Source of the DNA: Odiellus spinosus
Lineage: Eukaryota > Arthropoda > Arachnida > Opiliones > Phalangiidae
Length of the DNA stretch: 64,000 bases
Assembly: GCA_963920705.1 (NCBI GenBank)
Contig: CAWUCO010000002.1
Coordinates: 124,001-188,000 of the forward strand
Direction of reading: 5' to 3'
Shown here: positions 1-11,600 of the stretch, piece by piece
Layout: each line of letters begins with the position of its first letter
Position numbering within the stretch: position 1 is the stretch's first letter
Notes under the pieces: model-generated
What the model was told of the DNA's origin: nothing
Seen by the model: only the letters and a program-made list of their open reading frames with translations
The model's database searches: none
Position numbers and translations under genes: made by a program

Positions 1-1031
1 GCCCTTTAAACCCAATTAAAATTATTTTTTTCATAATTTTTCATGTTAATAGCTGGGGCAGCCTCACTTGATTCAGTCAGATCTCTACATTTTTACAATT
101 TCCCTTTAAATCCAATTAAAATTAATTTTTTCATAATTTTTGATATTAATAGCTGCGGCAGCCGCACTTGATTTAGTCAAATTTCTACATTTTTACCATT
201 GCCCTTTAAACCCAATTAAAATTAATTATTTCATAATTTTTCATGTTAATAGCTGGGGCAGCCTCACTTGATTCAGTCAGATCTCTACATTTTTACCATT
301 GTCCTTTAAACCCAATTAAAATTAATTTTTTCATAATTTTTCATGTTAATAGCTGGGGCAGCCTCACTTGATTATGTCAGATCTCTACATTTTTACCATT
401 GCCCTTTAAACCCAATTAAAATTAATTTTTTCATAATTTTTGATATTAATAGCTGCGGCAGCCGCACTTGATTTAGTCAAATTTCTACATTTTTACCATT
501 GCCCTTTAAACCCAATTAAAATTAATTTTTTAATAATTTTTGATGTTAATAGCTGGGGAAGCCTCACTTGATTCAGTCAGATCTGTACATTTTTACCATT
601 GCCCTATAAACCCAATTAAAATTAATTTTTTCATAATTTTTGATGTTAATAGCTGCGGCAGCCGCACTTGATTTAGTCAAATTTCTACATTTTTACCATT
701 GCCCTTTAAACCCAATTAAACTAAATTTTTTCATAATTTTCTATGTTAATAGCTGCGGCAGCCTCACTTGATTCTGTCAGTTCTCTACATTTTCCCCATT
801 GCCCTTTAAACATAATTAAAATTAATTTTTTCATCAATTCATGTTAATACCTCCGACAGCCGCAGTGAAATCTTTATATTCTCCACATTGCCCTTTAAAC
901 CAAATTTAAATTAATTTTTTCATCAATTTTGATGTTAATACCTCCGACAGCCGCAGTGAAATCTTTAAAATTTTCCATTACCCTTTAAACTAAATTCCAA
1001 TTAATTTTTTCATTATTTTTGATGTTAATAC
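1..1031. repeat. 100-bp satellite, array A (about 10 copies)
   Basis: Direct tandem repeat with a clean 100-bp period: the start GCCCTTTAAA recurs at 1, 101, 201, 301 and so on to 801. After that the last two copies shrink to about 90 bp. Each unit has an AT-rich half and a GC-richer half with an imperfect palindrome around GCGGCAGCCGC. Variants alternate between AGCTGGGGCAGCC and AGCTGCGGCAGCC types. The array is cut by the window's left edge, so its full size is unknown. No coding potential. Confidence 0.95.
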
Positions 1032-1782
1032 CTTCCTTATTGCCGTTCGGAATGGCAAGTCGTTCGGAATTTCACTCATTTTTAAAAAGGAGAGTACTTT
1101 TAAGGCGGAGAAATTGAAAATTAATGTTATTCTATGGGATTTAGATTTTTGTAAGAGACTTACCTTTCAGATTTGTTTCCTAATGCTTCCAGATATTTTT
1201 CGGGCTTTATTTTAAGACAAAATATTTAAGGCAAAAATATGAAGGAGGAGAAATTAAGTCATTAGCGTTCAATACCCATAATCTCTGACAAAACAAGCGC
1301 GCTCGCGCTCCGGGCCGTGAATTTAAAAAGCCATATAAAACCTAAGCCTAATTTGTCAAATTAGGCTTAGGTTTTTGGCGAATCTATTTCTCCGCCTTGT
1401 TGTTCCCTCCGTTTTCATGAATAGATTGTGGGCCAACTAATCGGTGTAAAATTATGAAATTAGTCTTAAAATAAAGCTTGAAACTTAATTCATACCACAC
1501 GGAAAATCCTAGTCTGAAAAATATCCGGAAGTATTAGAAAATAAATCTGAAAGGTAAGCCACTTTCAAAAAACCAAATCCCATAGAATAACATTACGAAT
1601 TTGGCCATGCGCGAAACCAGCTAAGTACCAAAAAAAGGGTCAACTTCAGAATTAATTTTAAAATACTTAGACTTAATATTTTTATATGAAACTTGGAAAA
1701 GGCACACATTCGAACCTTGCTCTACCACTTAAAATTGATTTTAACTGTAACAAATAATTGCTCCTTTAGTTCTGCGATGCAC
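1032..1782. repeat. Array-flanking repeat with foldback arms, copy 1
   Basis: This ~750-bp stretch recurs at 7591-8370, next to the third 100-bp array, so array plus flank was copied as a unit. Inside it, 1127-1215 and about 1462-1590 are inverted copies of each other (left arm contains TACCTTTCAGATTTG, right arm carries its near-complement). The spacer holds an 18-bp-stem hairpin at about 1340-1376 (CCTAAGCCTAATTTG and its complement, 1-nt loop). It resembles a foldback or MITE-like element; no transposase and no clear target duplication were found. Confidence 0.75.
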
Positions 1783-2039
1783 AGGACATGTCCTCGAAAA
1801 AGTCGATTTTAATGTTATTTCAATGGGGAAATGGAGCGTTCTGATTGGCTAAAGGTCCAATTTTTTAAGGAAATCAAAATTGCATTACAGATGATGATCA
1901 GCCCATAACGTAAGAACCCTACCGGGTTCTCCGAATAGTTAACACAGGACATATCATTGTGTGTGTCTATTAAAAAGTCTACGACCTGCCGCATAGAATT
2001 ATGAGTAATGCAGCACACTCTTTTGCATTTTCTGAATCC
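1783..2039. other. Unassigned AT-rich spacer
   Basis: No gene, tandem repeat or element boundary could be recognised. The short open frames here lack any family resemblance. Confidence 0.4.
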
Positions 2040-2240
2040 TTGAGGTTAAAGGAAAATACTTATACTTCGTAACGTGGATGGGAAATAAAGAAGTGTGAAT
2101 CAATGTGAATCTTCTACTCTTCCAATACTCTACATTACTTGTCATCTTTTATTATAGGTAGGGTTAGGTTAGATTATGTTACCTTAACGTCGGGGTCGGG
2201 GAGGTTATATTTTGGTTTCCCAACTTGTTGGACTAAATGA
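2040..2240 (+). repeat. Dispersed repeat with telomere-like GGTTAGGTTAG, copy 1
   Basis: Related to 54790-54975. Shared landmarks in order are a TACTTATACT segment, AGGGTTAGGTT, GTCGGGGAG and TTTCCCAACTTGTT. The telomere-like part is two or three units only, so this is an interspersed repeat and not a telomere. Confidence 0.6.
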
Positions 2241-2289
2241 TATATGGAAAACAGCTTAGCTCGTGTTGCCAACTCAAGCTGGTATTAAA

Positions 2290-3119
2290 CGGTCAAATTT
2301 CACTAAATTTTTGGACAATTTCTTAAATATCCTCTAAACTATCTCGAATTTTAAATTGATTTTTCAACTGAATTATTAATTAGATTAAGTTTAACCATTT
2401 TGATATTTTTAATTATAAAATAAATTAATATTGCGTTTCATTTCCCTAAACGATATCACACCATAAGGCTCATTTGCATTCACTCCAAAAAGGTAGTATA
2501 TAAACCGTTCGAAGGCCTTTATGAATCGAGTGATGAGGCCATGAAGTTGGGAGGAACACACCCTCCCTTCAAAGTCTAGACGTTTATCGTAACCCTAGGC
2601 ACGTGGTAGGCAACGCTAATTTACCCATTGGTGGGGCGATGTTTGGAGAGTGGAAGATTGATGTGGACCATATTAGTGAGGGACGCCTCGCTAGTATGGC
2701 CCGCTGAGATTAGAAACTGGAGGTTGGACCTTGGTGTGGGGATGGTCGGAGGTGATTATAACAGTGGGAGACGTCCCATTGCGTATAATCACCTTCAACT
2801 GTCCAGCATCAAGGTTTGACCGCAAAGTGGACGGTGAAAGGCGGTAATATGCAATGGGAGACGTCCTGTTGTATATAATTGCACGACACCTGAAACTCAA
2901 TGTGGCAGCCATGCTTAAAGGAGGTAATTCCCGTTAAACGGAATTGAACGATAAGTTGGCATGATTAAGTCTCTAGACTTTTTGCTCCACGAGCTAGGTC
3001 ACGTGATTTCCGCTTACACAGGATATCCGCTTACACAGGAAGTGACAGACAGACAGACACACAGACAGACACGATCAGTGTAATACCTCCCCCTGAACTG
3101 AAGTTCAGTCGGGGAGGTA
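2290..3119 (+). mobile_element. TATA-to-hairpin dispersed element, copy 1
   Basis: Same family as 44688-45810 and 46780-47712, both of which are inverted relative to this copy. Order along this strand: AT-rich block with TTAAATATCC, a TATA box (2497-2504) followed by CCGTTCGAA, a unique-looking body of about 500 bp, a (CAGA)n tract near 3050-3075, GTGTAATACCTCCCC, and a terminal hairpin at 3085-3118 whose arms are CCTCCCC...GGGGAGG and CTGAAC...GTTCAG. No transposase is present. The body is very similar to the copy at 46780. It could be a non-autonomous element or a short transcribed repeat. Confidence 0.75.
2497..2504 (+). promoter_or_regulatory. TATA box of dispersed element copy 1
   Basis: TATATAAA followed at once by CCGTTCGAA. 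The same TATATAA plus CGTTCG arrangement occurs at 30107 (+), and on the - strand at 45298 with CGTTTCGAA. Conservation across three loci makes a core-promoter role plausible, but no transcript evidence is available. Confidence 0.45.
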
Positions 3120-3537
3120 TAAACATAACAGACGATTTTCTCCCATTGACGCTTAACATTAAATTTCGCTTAATTATTTTTCAGGGAAAACGTGTATTGA
3201 ACTGTTATTTTTCAGTATAACGCGAGTCCACTTTTTGTTTTCTTAATTTATCCCGAATTTCCACGACTCACAATTGAACGGTTGTTAAAAATACTCGCCG
3301 GTTTATTGGAATGGGTATATGATAAAGGGAAATGTGTTTTTTAAAGCCCGTTTAAAGTCACCTTTTTTTCTAACTTAGCAGACGACGCAAACCATAACAA
3401 TTTGTGCTTTCAAAGCTATATTGTGCGCGCAAGGGAAGAGAACTTCAAAGCGACGAATTTTAGAGCGGATAAGGTTTTTAAATAAATTGTAATACTTTCA
3501 TTTTTCTTTTCATGAAAACCGTACAATTTAAATGATG
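3120..3537. repeat. Inverted arm plus unassigned AT-rich DNA
   Basis: 3121-3185 is the inverse of 4005-4065 and of 5783-5850 (landmarks TAACAGACGATTTTC, GACGCTTAACATTAAATTT). The rest, to 3537, shows nothing recognisable. Confidence 0.6.
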
Positions 3538-4386
3538 ATTTCCACAAGGGACCACTAATTAGTTATTAGGAGTTATAATAAAACATTATCCATTAGGTTT
3601 GTTCGTTTGCAACCTCAATTAAAATATGGGGTATTTTTATTCCCTTTAAATTCCTTGTATAAGCATTCATAAGCTAACATGAACGAATTGCCTCGACTAA
3701 ACTCGAGGAGTTATAACAAAACATTATCCATGGATTAGGTTTGTTCGTTTGCAACCTAAATTAAAAATTAAAATATGAGGAATTTTTTCCTTTAAATTCC
3801 TTGTATAAGCATTCATAAGCTAACATGAACGAATTGCCTCGACTAAAGTCGAGGAGTTATAATAAAACATTATCCATAGAAAACATTATCCAATTAAGGT
3901 ATGAGATCAGACCATAGAACTTTGATTCTATGCCTAAAGCCAAAGCTAAATTAAGTAAATTTTTCTATAGAACGAAAAGTTTCGTTTTGTTTGACACGTA
4001 ATCCCTGAAAAATAATTAATTGAAATTTAATGTTAAGCGTCAATGGGAGAAAATCGTCTGTTATGTTTTTTCTTAAATATTTCCGAGTGAATAAAATCAG
4101 TTGTTTGGAAATTTGAAACTCTAAATCGTGCCAGATTGTGATTATATTTAAATTACGTTTAAAAAGAAAATCTAATTATATTTAAATTTTATGTTTAAAA
4201 GAAAATTTAATTGTATTTAAATTTATATTTAAATTTTATGTTTAAAAGAAAATTTAATTGTATTTAAATTTAATGTTTTAAAAGAAAATTAAATATCTGT
4301 CACTTCAGACATTCAAGGCCATAACATGTCCTTCTGGGTCTTTGTTCGCAAAGACATTTTTGATATAATATCTGTCACTTAAAAAG
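3538..4386. repeat. Composite spacer repeat, copy 1
   Basis: About 850 bp beginning ATTTCCACAAGGGACC and duplicated at 5321-6126. It opens with ~145-bp tandem subunits, each ending in a hairpin of the form CCTCGAC-TAAA-GTCGAGG (about 3695 and 3837), then an AT-rich tract with repeated TTTAAAAGAAAATTTAATT blocks, and runs directly into the 100-bp satellite. This copy has an extra internal AT-rich duplication near 4200-4260. Confidence 0.85.
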
Positions 4387-5320
4387 TGATTCAGTCAAAT
4401 CTCTACATTTTTACCATTGCCCTTTAAACCCAATTAAAATTAATTTTTTCATAATTTTTGATGTTAATAGCTGCGACAGCCGCACTTGATTCAGTCGGAT
4501 CTCTACATTTTTACCATTGCCCTTAAAACCCAATTAAAATTATTTTTTTCATAATTTTTGATGTTAATAGCTGGGGCAGCCGCAATTGATTCAGTCAGAT
4601 CTCTACATTTTTACCATTGCCCTTTAAACCCAATTAAAATTAATTTTTTCATTATTTTTGATGTTAATAGCTGGGGCAGCCGCACTTGATTCAGTTAAAT
4701 CTCTACATTTTTACCATTGCCCTTTAATCCCAATTAAAATTAATTTTTTCATTATTTTTGATGTTAATAGCTGGGGCAGCCGCACTTGATTCAGTCAAAT
4801 CTCTACATTTTTACCATTGCCCTTTAATCCCAATTAAAATTAATTTTTTCATAATTATTGATGTTAATAGCTGGGGCAGCCGCACTTGATTCAGTCGGAT
4901 CTCTACATTTTTACCATTGCCCTTAAAACCCAATTAAAATTAATTTTTTTCACAATTTTTGATGTTAATAGCTGGGGCAGCCGCACTTGATTCAGTCAGA
5001 TCTCTACATTTTTACCATTGCCCTTTAAACCCAATTAAAATTAATTTTTTCATTATTTTTGATGTTAATAGCTGGGGCAGCCGCACTTGATTCAGTTAAA
5101 TCTCTACATTTTTACCATTGCCCTTTAATCCCAATTAAAATTAATTTTTTCATTATTTTTGATGTTAATAGCTGGGGCAGCCGCACTTGATTCAGTCAAA
5201 TCTCTACATTTTTACAATTGCCCTTTAATCCCAATTAAAATTTATTTTTTCATTATTTTTGCTGTTAATAGCTGGGGCAGCCGCACTTGATTCAGTCAAA
5301 TCTCCACATTTTTACCAGGG
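4387..5320. repeat. 100-bp satellite, array B (about 9 copies)
   Basis: Same 100-bp monomer as array A, in the same orientation, with CCCTTTAA starts about every 100 bp. Most units carry the CCGCACTTGATTCAGTC version. Neighbouring units in pairs are nearly identical (for example 4680-4780 and 5080-5180), showing local amplification. Confidence 0.93.
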
Positions 5321-6126
5321 ATTTCCACAAGGGACCACTAATTAGTTATTAGGAGTTATAATAAAACATTATCCATTTGGTTTGTTCGTTTGCAACCTCA
5401 ATTAAAATATGGGGAATTTTTATTCCCTTTAAATTCCTTGTATAAGCATTCATAAGCTAACATGGACGAATTGCCTCGACTAAAGTCGAGGAGTTATAAT
5501 AAAACATCATCCATGGATTAGGTTTGTTCGTTTGCAACCTAGATTAAAAATTAAAATATGAGGAATTTTTATTACCTTTAAATTTCTTGTATAAGCATTC
5601 ATAAGCTAACATGAACGAATTGCCTCGGCTAAAGTCGAGGAGTTATAATAAAACATTATCCATAGAAAACATTATCCAAATAAGGTATGAGATCAGATCA
5701 TAGAACTTTGATTCTATGCCTAAAGCCAAAGCTAAATTAAGTAAATTTTTCTATCGAACGAAAAGTTTCGTTTTGTTTGACACGTAATCCCTGAAAAATA
5801 ATTAAGTGAAATTTAATGTTAAGCGCCAATGGGAGAAAATCGTCTGTTATGTTTTTTCTTAAATATTTCCGAATGAATAAAATCAGTTGTTTTGAAATTT
5901 GAAACTCTAAATCGTGCCAGATTGTGATTATATTTAAATTTCGTTTAAAAAGAAAATCTAATTATATTTAAATTTTATGTTTAAAAGAAAATTTAATTTT
6001 ATTTAAATTTAATGTTTTAAAAGAAAATTAAATATCTGTCACTTCAGACATTCAAGGCCATAACATTTCCTTCTGGGTCTTTGTTCGTAAAGACATTTTT
6101 GATATAATATCTGTCACTTAAAAAGT
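5321..6126. repeat. Composite spacer repeat, copy 2
   Basis: Near-identical to 3538-4386 but without the extra AT-rich duplication. The subunit hairpins lie near 5476 and 5624; the second reads CCTCGGC/GTCGAGG with one mismatch. The spacing between copies (1783 bp) suggests that spacer plus 100-bp array forms a larger duplicated unit. Confidence 0.85.
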
Positions 6127-7590
6127 GATTCAGTCAAATCTCTACATTTTTACCATTGCCCTTTAATCCCAATTAAAATTAATTTTTTCATTATTTTTGA
6201 TGTTAATAGCTGGGGCAGCCGCACTTTATTCAGTCAAATCTCTACATTTTTACCATTGCCCTTTAATCCCAATTAAAATTAATTTTTTCATAATTTTAGA
6301 TGTTAATACCTCCGACAGCCGCACTTGATTCCAGTCAAATCTCTACATTTTTACCATTGCCCTTTAAACCCAATTAAAATAAAAATTTTCATTATTTTTG
6401 ATGTTAATAGCTGGGGCAGCCGCACTTGATTCAGTCGGATCTCTACATTTTTACCATTGCCCTTAAAACCCAATTAAAATTAATTTTTTCATAATTTTTG
6501 ATGTTAATAGCTGCGGCAGCCGCACTTGATTCAGTCAAATCTCTACATTTTTACCAGTGCCCTTTAAACCCAATTAAAATTAATTTTTTCATAATTTTTG
6601 ATGTTAATACCTCCGGCAGCCGCACTTGATTCCAGGCAAATCTCTACATTTTTACCATTGCCCTTTAATCCCAATTAAAATAATTTTTTTCATTATTTTT
6701 GATGTTAATAGCTGGGGCAGCCGCACTTGATTCAGTCAAATCTCTACATTTTTACCATTGCCCTTTAATCAAAATTAAAATTAATTTTTTCATTATTTTT
6801 GATGTTAATAGCTGGGGCAGCCGCACTTGATTCAGTCAAATCTCTACATTTTTACCAGTGCCCTTTAATCCCAATTAAAATTAATTTTTTCATAATTTTA
6901 GATGTTAATACCTCCGACAGCCGCACTTGATTCCAGTCAAATCTCTACATTTTTACCAGTGCCCTTTAATCCCAAATAAAATAATTTTTTTCATAATTTT
7001 TGATGTTAATACCTCCGACAGCCGCACTTGATTCCAGTCAAATCTCTACATTTTTACCAGTGCCCTTTAATCCCAATTAAAATTAATTTTTTCATAATTT
7101 TTGATGTTAATACCTCTGGCAGCCGCACTTGATTCCAGTCAAATCTCTACATTTTAACCAGTGCCCTTTTATCCCAATTAAAATTATTTTTTTCATAATT
7201 TTTGATGTTAATAGCTGCGGCAGCCGCACTTGATTCAGTCAAATCTCTACATTTTTACCAGTGCCCTTTAAACCCAATTAAAATTAATTTTTTCATAATT
7301 TTTGATGTTAATACCTCCGGCAGCCGCACTTGATTCCAGACAAATCTCTACATTTTTACCAGTGCCCTTTAATCCCAATTAAATTTTATTTTTTCATCAT
7401 TTTTTATGTTAATACCTCCGTCAACCGCAGCGAAATCTTTATCTTCCCCATTGCCCTTAAACCAAATTTAAAATAATTTTTTCATCATTTTTGATGTTAA
7501 TACCTCCGACAGCCGCAGCGAAATCTTCATATTTTTCCAATTACCCTTTAAACTAAATTAAAATTTTTTTTTTTCATTATTTTGTAGGTT
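6127..7590. repeat. 100-bp satellite, array C (about 14 copies)
   Basis: Third array of the 100-bp monomer. Several units have TACCTCCGACAGCC in place of AGCTGGGGCAGCC. The last two units degenerate just as at the end of array A (AGTGAAATC/AGCGAAATC versions), confirming that arrays A and C share one right boundary. Confidence 0.93.
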
Positions 7591-8370
7591 AATACCTTCA
7601 TTATTGCCGTTCGAAATGCCAAGTCGTTCAGACCTTCACATTTTTAAAAAGGAGAGTACTTTTAAGTTTTAAGACGGAGAAATTGAAACTTAATGTTATT
7701 CTATGGGATTTAGATTTTTTGTACGAGACTTACCTTTCAGATTTATTTCCTAATGCTTCCAGATATTTTTCAGGCTTTATTTTAAGACTAATTTCATAAT
7801 TTTACACCGATTAGTTTGGCCACAGTCTATTTATAAAAACGCCAAAAATATGAAGGAGGAGAAATTAAGTCATTAGCGTTCAATACCCAAGTGCGATCCT
7901 GCACGTGAATTTAAAAAGCTATAGAAAAGCTAAGCCTAATTTGTCAAATAAGGCTTAGGTTTTTGCCCACTCAATTTCTTCGCTTAAAATTTTCATCCGT
8001 TTTCATAAATAGATTGTGGGCCAACTAATTGGTGTAAAATTATGAAATTAGTCTTAAAATAAAGCTTGAAACTTAATTCATACCACACGGAAAATTCAAT
8101 TCTGAAAAATATCTGAAAGTATTAGAAAATAAATCTGAAAGGTAAGCCACTTTCACAAAACCAAATCCTATAGAATAACATTACGAATTGGCCATGACCG
8201 AAACTAGCAAAAAAGCCAATTATGGGTCAACTTCAAAATAAATTTTAAAATACTTAGACTAAATATTTATTAATGAAACTTGAAAAGTTCAACATTCGAA
8301 CCTTGGTCTACCATTTAAAAGTGATTATAACTGTAACAAATAATTCCTCTTTTAGTTCTGCGATGCAAGG
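7591..8370. repeat. Array-flanking repeat with foldback arms, copy 2
   Basis: Second copy of 1032-1782, collinear over its whole length. The inverted arms are about 7690-7800 and 8055-8185, and the central hairpin is imperfect here (CAAATAAGGC in place of CAAATTAGGC). The end carries the same TTAGTTCTGCGATGCA as copy 1. Confidence 0.75.
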
Positions 8371-8498
8371 GATTTAGATTTTTTGAATGAGACTTCCCTT
8401 TCAGATTCATTTTCTAATGCTTCCAGATATTTTTCGGGCTTTAATTTAAGATTAATTTCATAATTTTACACCGATTAGTTTGGCCACAATCTATTTAT
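8371..8498 (+). repeat. Extra foldback arm next to the satellite element
   Basis: A third copy of the left foldback arm (GGGATTTAGATTTTTTG to ACACCGATTAGTTTGGCC), directly abutting the left flank of the 14-bp satellite element. It marks where that element begins. Confidence 0.6.
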
Positions 8499-8620
8499 AA
8501 CAAGATGGTCAAACCCATAGGAATAGCTAGACCCATGACATTGTAAAAGAGGCTGAAAAGAATGATGCTATAGCAGGGGCTTGTTATGCATGCATAAACG
8601 CTCTTTGAACAATTTGAAAA
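8499..8620 (+). repeat. Left flank of 14-bp satellite element, locus 1
   Basis: About 105 bp starting AACAAGATGGTCAA and ending near GCTCTTTGAACAATTTGAA. It is nearly identical to 60823-60945, which precedes the second 14-bp array. The sequence to its left differs at the two loci, so 8499 is a probable element boundary. No obvious inverted partner was found at the right end. Confidence 0.8.
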
Positions 8621-11600
8621 AAATCATGTTTTTCGAATCGCGTTTTTCGAATCGCGTTTTTCGAATCGGGTTTTTCGACTCGGGTTTTTCGACTCGGGTT
8701 TTTCGACTCGGGTTTTTCGAATCGGGTTTTTCGAATCGTGCTTTTCGAATCGGGCTTTTCGACTCGGGCTTTTCGACTCGGGCTTTTCGACTCGGGCTTT
8801 TCGACTCGGGCTTTTCGAATCGGGCTTTTCGAATCGGGCTTTTCGAATCGGGCTTTTCGAATCGGGCTTTTCGAATCGGGCTTTTCGAATCGGGCTTTTC
8901 GAATCGGGCTTTTCGAATCGGGCTTTTCGAATCGGGCTTTTCGAATCGGGCTTTTCGAATCGGGCTTTTCGAATCGGGCTTTTCGAATCGGGCTTTTCGA
9001 ATCGGGCTTTTCGAATCGGGCTTTTCGAATCGTCCTTTTCGAATCGTCCTTTTCGAATCGTCCTTTTCGAATCGTCCTTTTCGAATCGGGCTTTTCGAAT
9101 CGGGCTTTTCGAATCGGGCTTTTCGAATCGTCCTTTTCGAATCGGGCTTTTCGAATCGGGCTTTTCGAATCGGGCTTTTCGAATCGGGCTTTTCGACTCG
9201 GGCTTTTCGAATCGGGCTTTTCGAATCGGGCTTTTCGAATCGGGCTTTTCGAATCGGGCTTTTCGACTCGGGCTTTTCGAATCGGGCTTTTCGAATCGGG
9301 CTTTTCGAATCGTCCTTTTCGAATCGGGCTTTTCGAATCGGGCTTTTCGAATCGGGCTTTTCGAATCGGGCTTTTCGAATCGGGCTTTTCGAATCGGGCT
9401 TTTCGAATCGGGCTTTTCGAATCGGGCTTTTCGAATCGGGCTTTTCGAATCGGGCTTTTCGAATCGGGCTTTTCGAATCGTCCTTTTCGAATCGTCCTTT
9501 TCGAATCGTCCTTTTCGAATCGTCCTTTTCGAATCGGGCTTTTCGAATCGGGCTTTTCGAATCGGGCTTTTCGAATCGGGCTTTTCGAATCGGGCTTTTC
9601 GAATCGTCCTTTTCGAATCGGGCTTTTCGAATCGGGCTTTTCGAATCGGGCTTTTCGAATCGGGCTTTTCGAATCGGGCTTTTCGAATCGGGCTTTTCGA
9701 ATCGGGCTTTTCGAATCGGGCTTTTCGAATCGGGCTTTTCGAATCGGGCTTTTAGAATCGGGCTTTTCGAATCGGGCTTTTCGAATCGTCCTTTTCGAAT
9801 CGTCCTTTTCGAATCGTCCTTTTCGAATCGTCCTTTTCGAATCGTCCTTTTCGAATCGTCCTTTTCGAACCGTCCTTTTCGAACCGTCCTTTTCGAACCG
9901 TCTTTTTCCAACCGTCGTTTTCCAACCGTCCTTTTCCAACCGTGTTTTTCCAACCGTGTTTTTCCAACCGTGTTTTTCCAACCGTGTTTTTCCAACCGTG
10001 TTTTTCCAACCGTGTTTTTCCAACCGGGTTTTTCCAACCGGGCTTTTCGAATCGGGCTTTTCGAATCGGGCTTTTCGAATCGGGCTTTTCGAATCGTCCT
10101 TTTCGAATCGTCCTTTTCGAATCGGGCTTTTCGAATCGGGCTTTTCGAATCGGGCTTTTCGAATCGGGCTTTTCGAATCGGGCTTTTCGATTCGGGCTTT
10201 TCGAATCGGGCTTTTCGAATCGGGCTTTTCGAATCGGGCTATTCGAATCGGGCTTTTCGAATCGGGCTTTTCGAATCGGGCTTTTCGAATCGGGCTTTTC
10301 GAATCGGGCTTTTCGAATCGGGCTTTTCGAATCGTCCTTTTCGAATCGTCCTTTTCGAATCGGGCTTTTCGAATCGGGCTTTTCGAATCGGGCTTTTCGA
10401 ATCGGGCTTTTCGAATCGGGCTTTTCGAATCGTCCTTTTCGAATCGTCCTTTTCGAATCGTCCTTTTCGAATCGGGCTTTTCGAATCGGGCTTTTCGAAT
10501 CGGGCTTTTCGAATCGGGCTTTTCGAATCGGGCTTTTCGAATCGTCCTTTTCGAATCGGGCTTTTCGAATCGGGCTTTTCGAATCGGGCTTTTCGAATCG
10601 TCCTTTTCGAATCGGGCTTTTCGAATCGGGCTTTTCGAATCGGGCTTTTCGAATCGGGCTTTTCGAATCGTCCTTTTCGAATCGTCCTTTTCGAATCGTC
10701 CTTTTCGAATCGTCCTTTTCGAACCGTCCTTTTCGAACCATCCTTTTCGAACCGTCCTTTTCGAACCGTCCTTTTCCAACCGTCCTTTTCCAACCGTGTT
10801 TTTCCAACCGTGTTTTTCCAACCGTGTTTTTCCAACCGTGTTTTTCCAACCGTGTTTTTCCAACCGTGTTTTTCCAACCGGGTTTTTCCAACCGGGCTTT
10901 TCGAATCGGGCTTTTCGAATCGGGCTTTTCGAATCGTCCTTTTCGAATCGTCCTTTTCGAATCGTCCTTTTCGAATCGTCCTTTTCGAATCGGGCTTTTC
11001 GAATCGGGCTTTTCGAATCGGGCTTTTCGAATCGGGCTTTTCGAATCGGGCTTTTCGAATCGGGCTTTTCGAATCGGGCTTTTCGAATCGGGCTTTTCGA
11101 ATCGGGCTTTTCGAATCGGGCTTTTCGAATCGGGCTTTTCGAATCGTCCTTTTCGAATCGTCCTTTTCGAATCGGGCTTTTCGAATCGAGCTTTTCGAAT
11201 CGGGCTTTTCGAATCGGGCTTTTCGAATCGGGCTTTTCGAATCGGGCTTTTCGAATCGGGCTTTTCGAATCGGGCTTTTCGAATCGGGCTTTTCGAATCG
11301 GGTTTTTCGAATCGGGCTTTTCGAATCGGGCTTTTCGAATCGGGCTTTTCGAATCGGGCTTTTCGAATCGTCCTTTTCGAATCGTCCTTTTCGAATCGTC
11401 CTTTTCGAATCGTCCTTTTCGAATCGGGCTTTTCGAATCGGGCTTTTCGAATCGGGCTTTTCGAATCGTCCTTTTCGAATCGTCCTTTTCGAATCGTCCT
11501 TTTCGAATCGTCCTTTTCGAATCGGGCTTTTCGAATCGGGCTTTTCGAATCGGGCTTTTCGAATCGGGCTTTTCGAATCGGGCTTTTCGAATCGGGCTTT

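Noticed and set aside
1..1031. CRISPR array
   Set aside because: The whole 100-bp unit repeats, without unique spacers, in a eukaryotic context.
2155..2180. Insect telomere (TTAGG)n
   Set aside because: Only two or three imperfect units inside a dispersed repeat that recurs at 54905.
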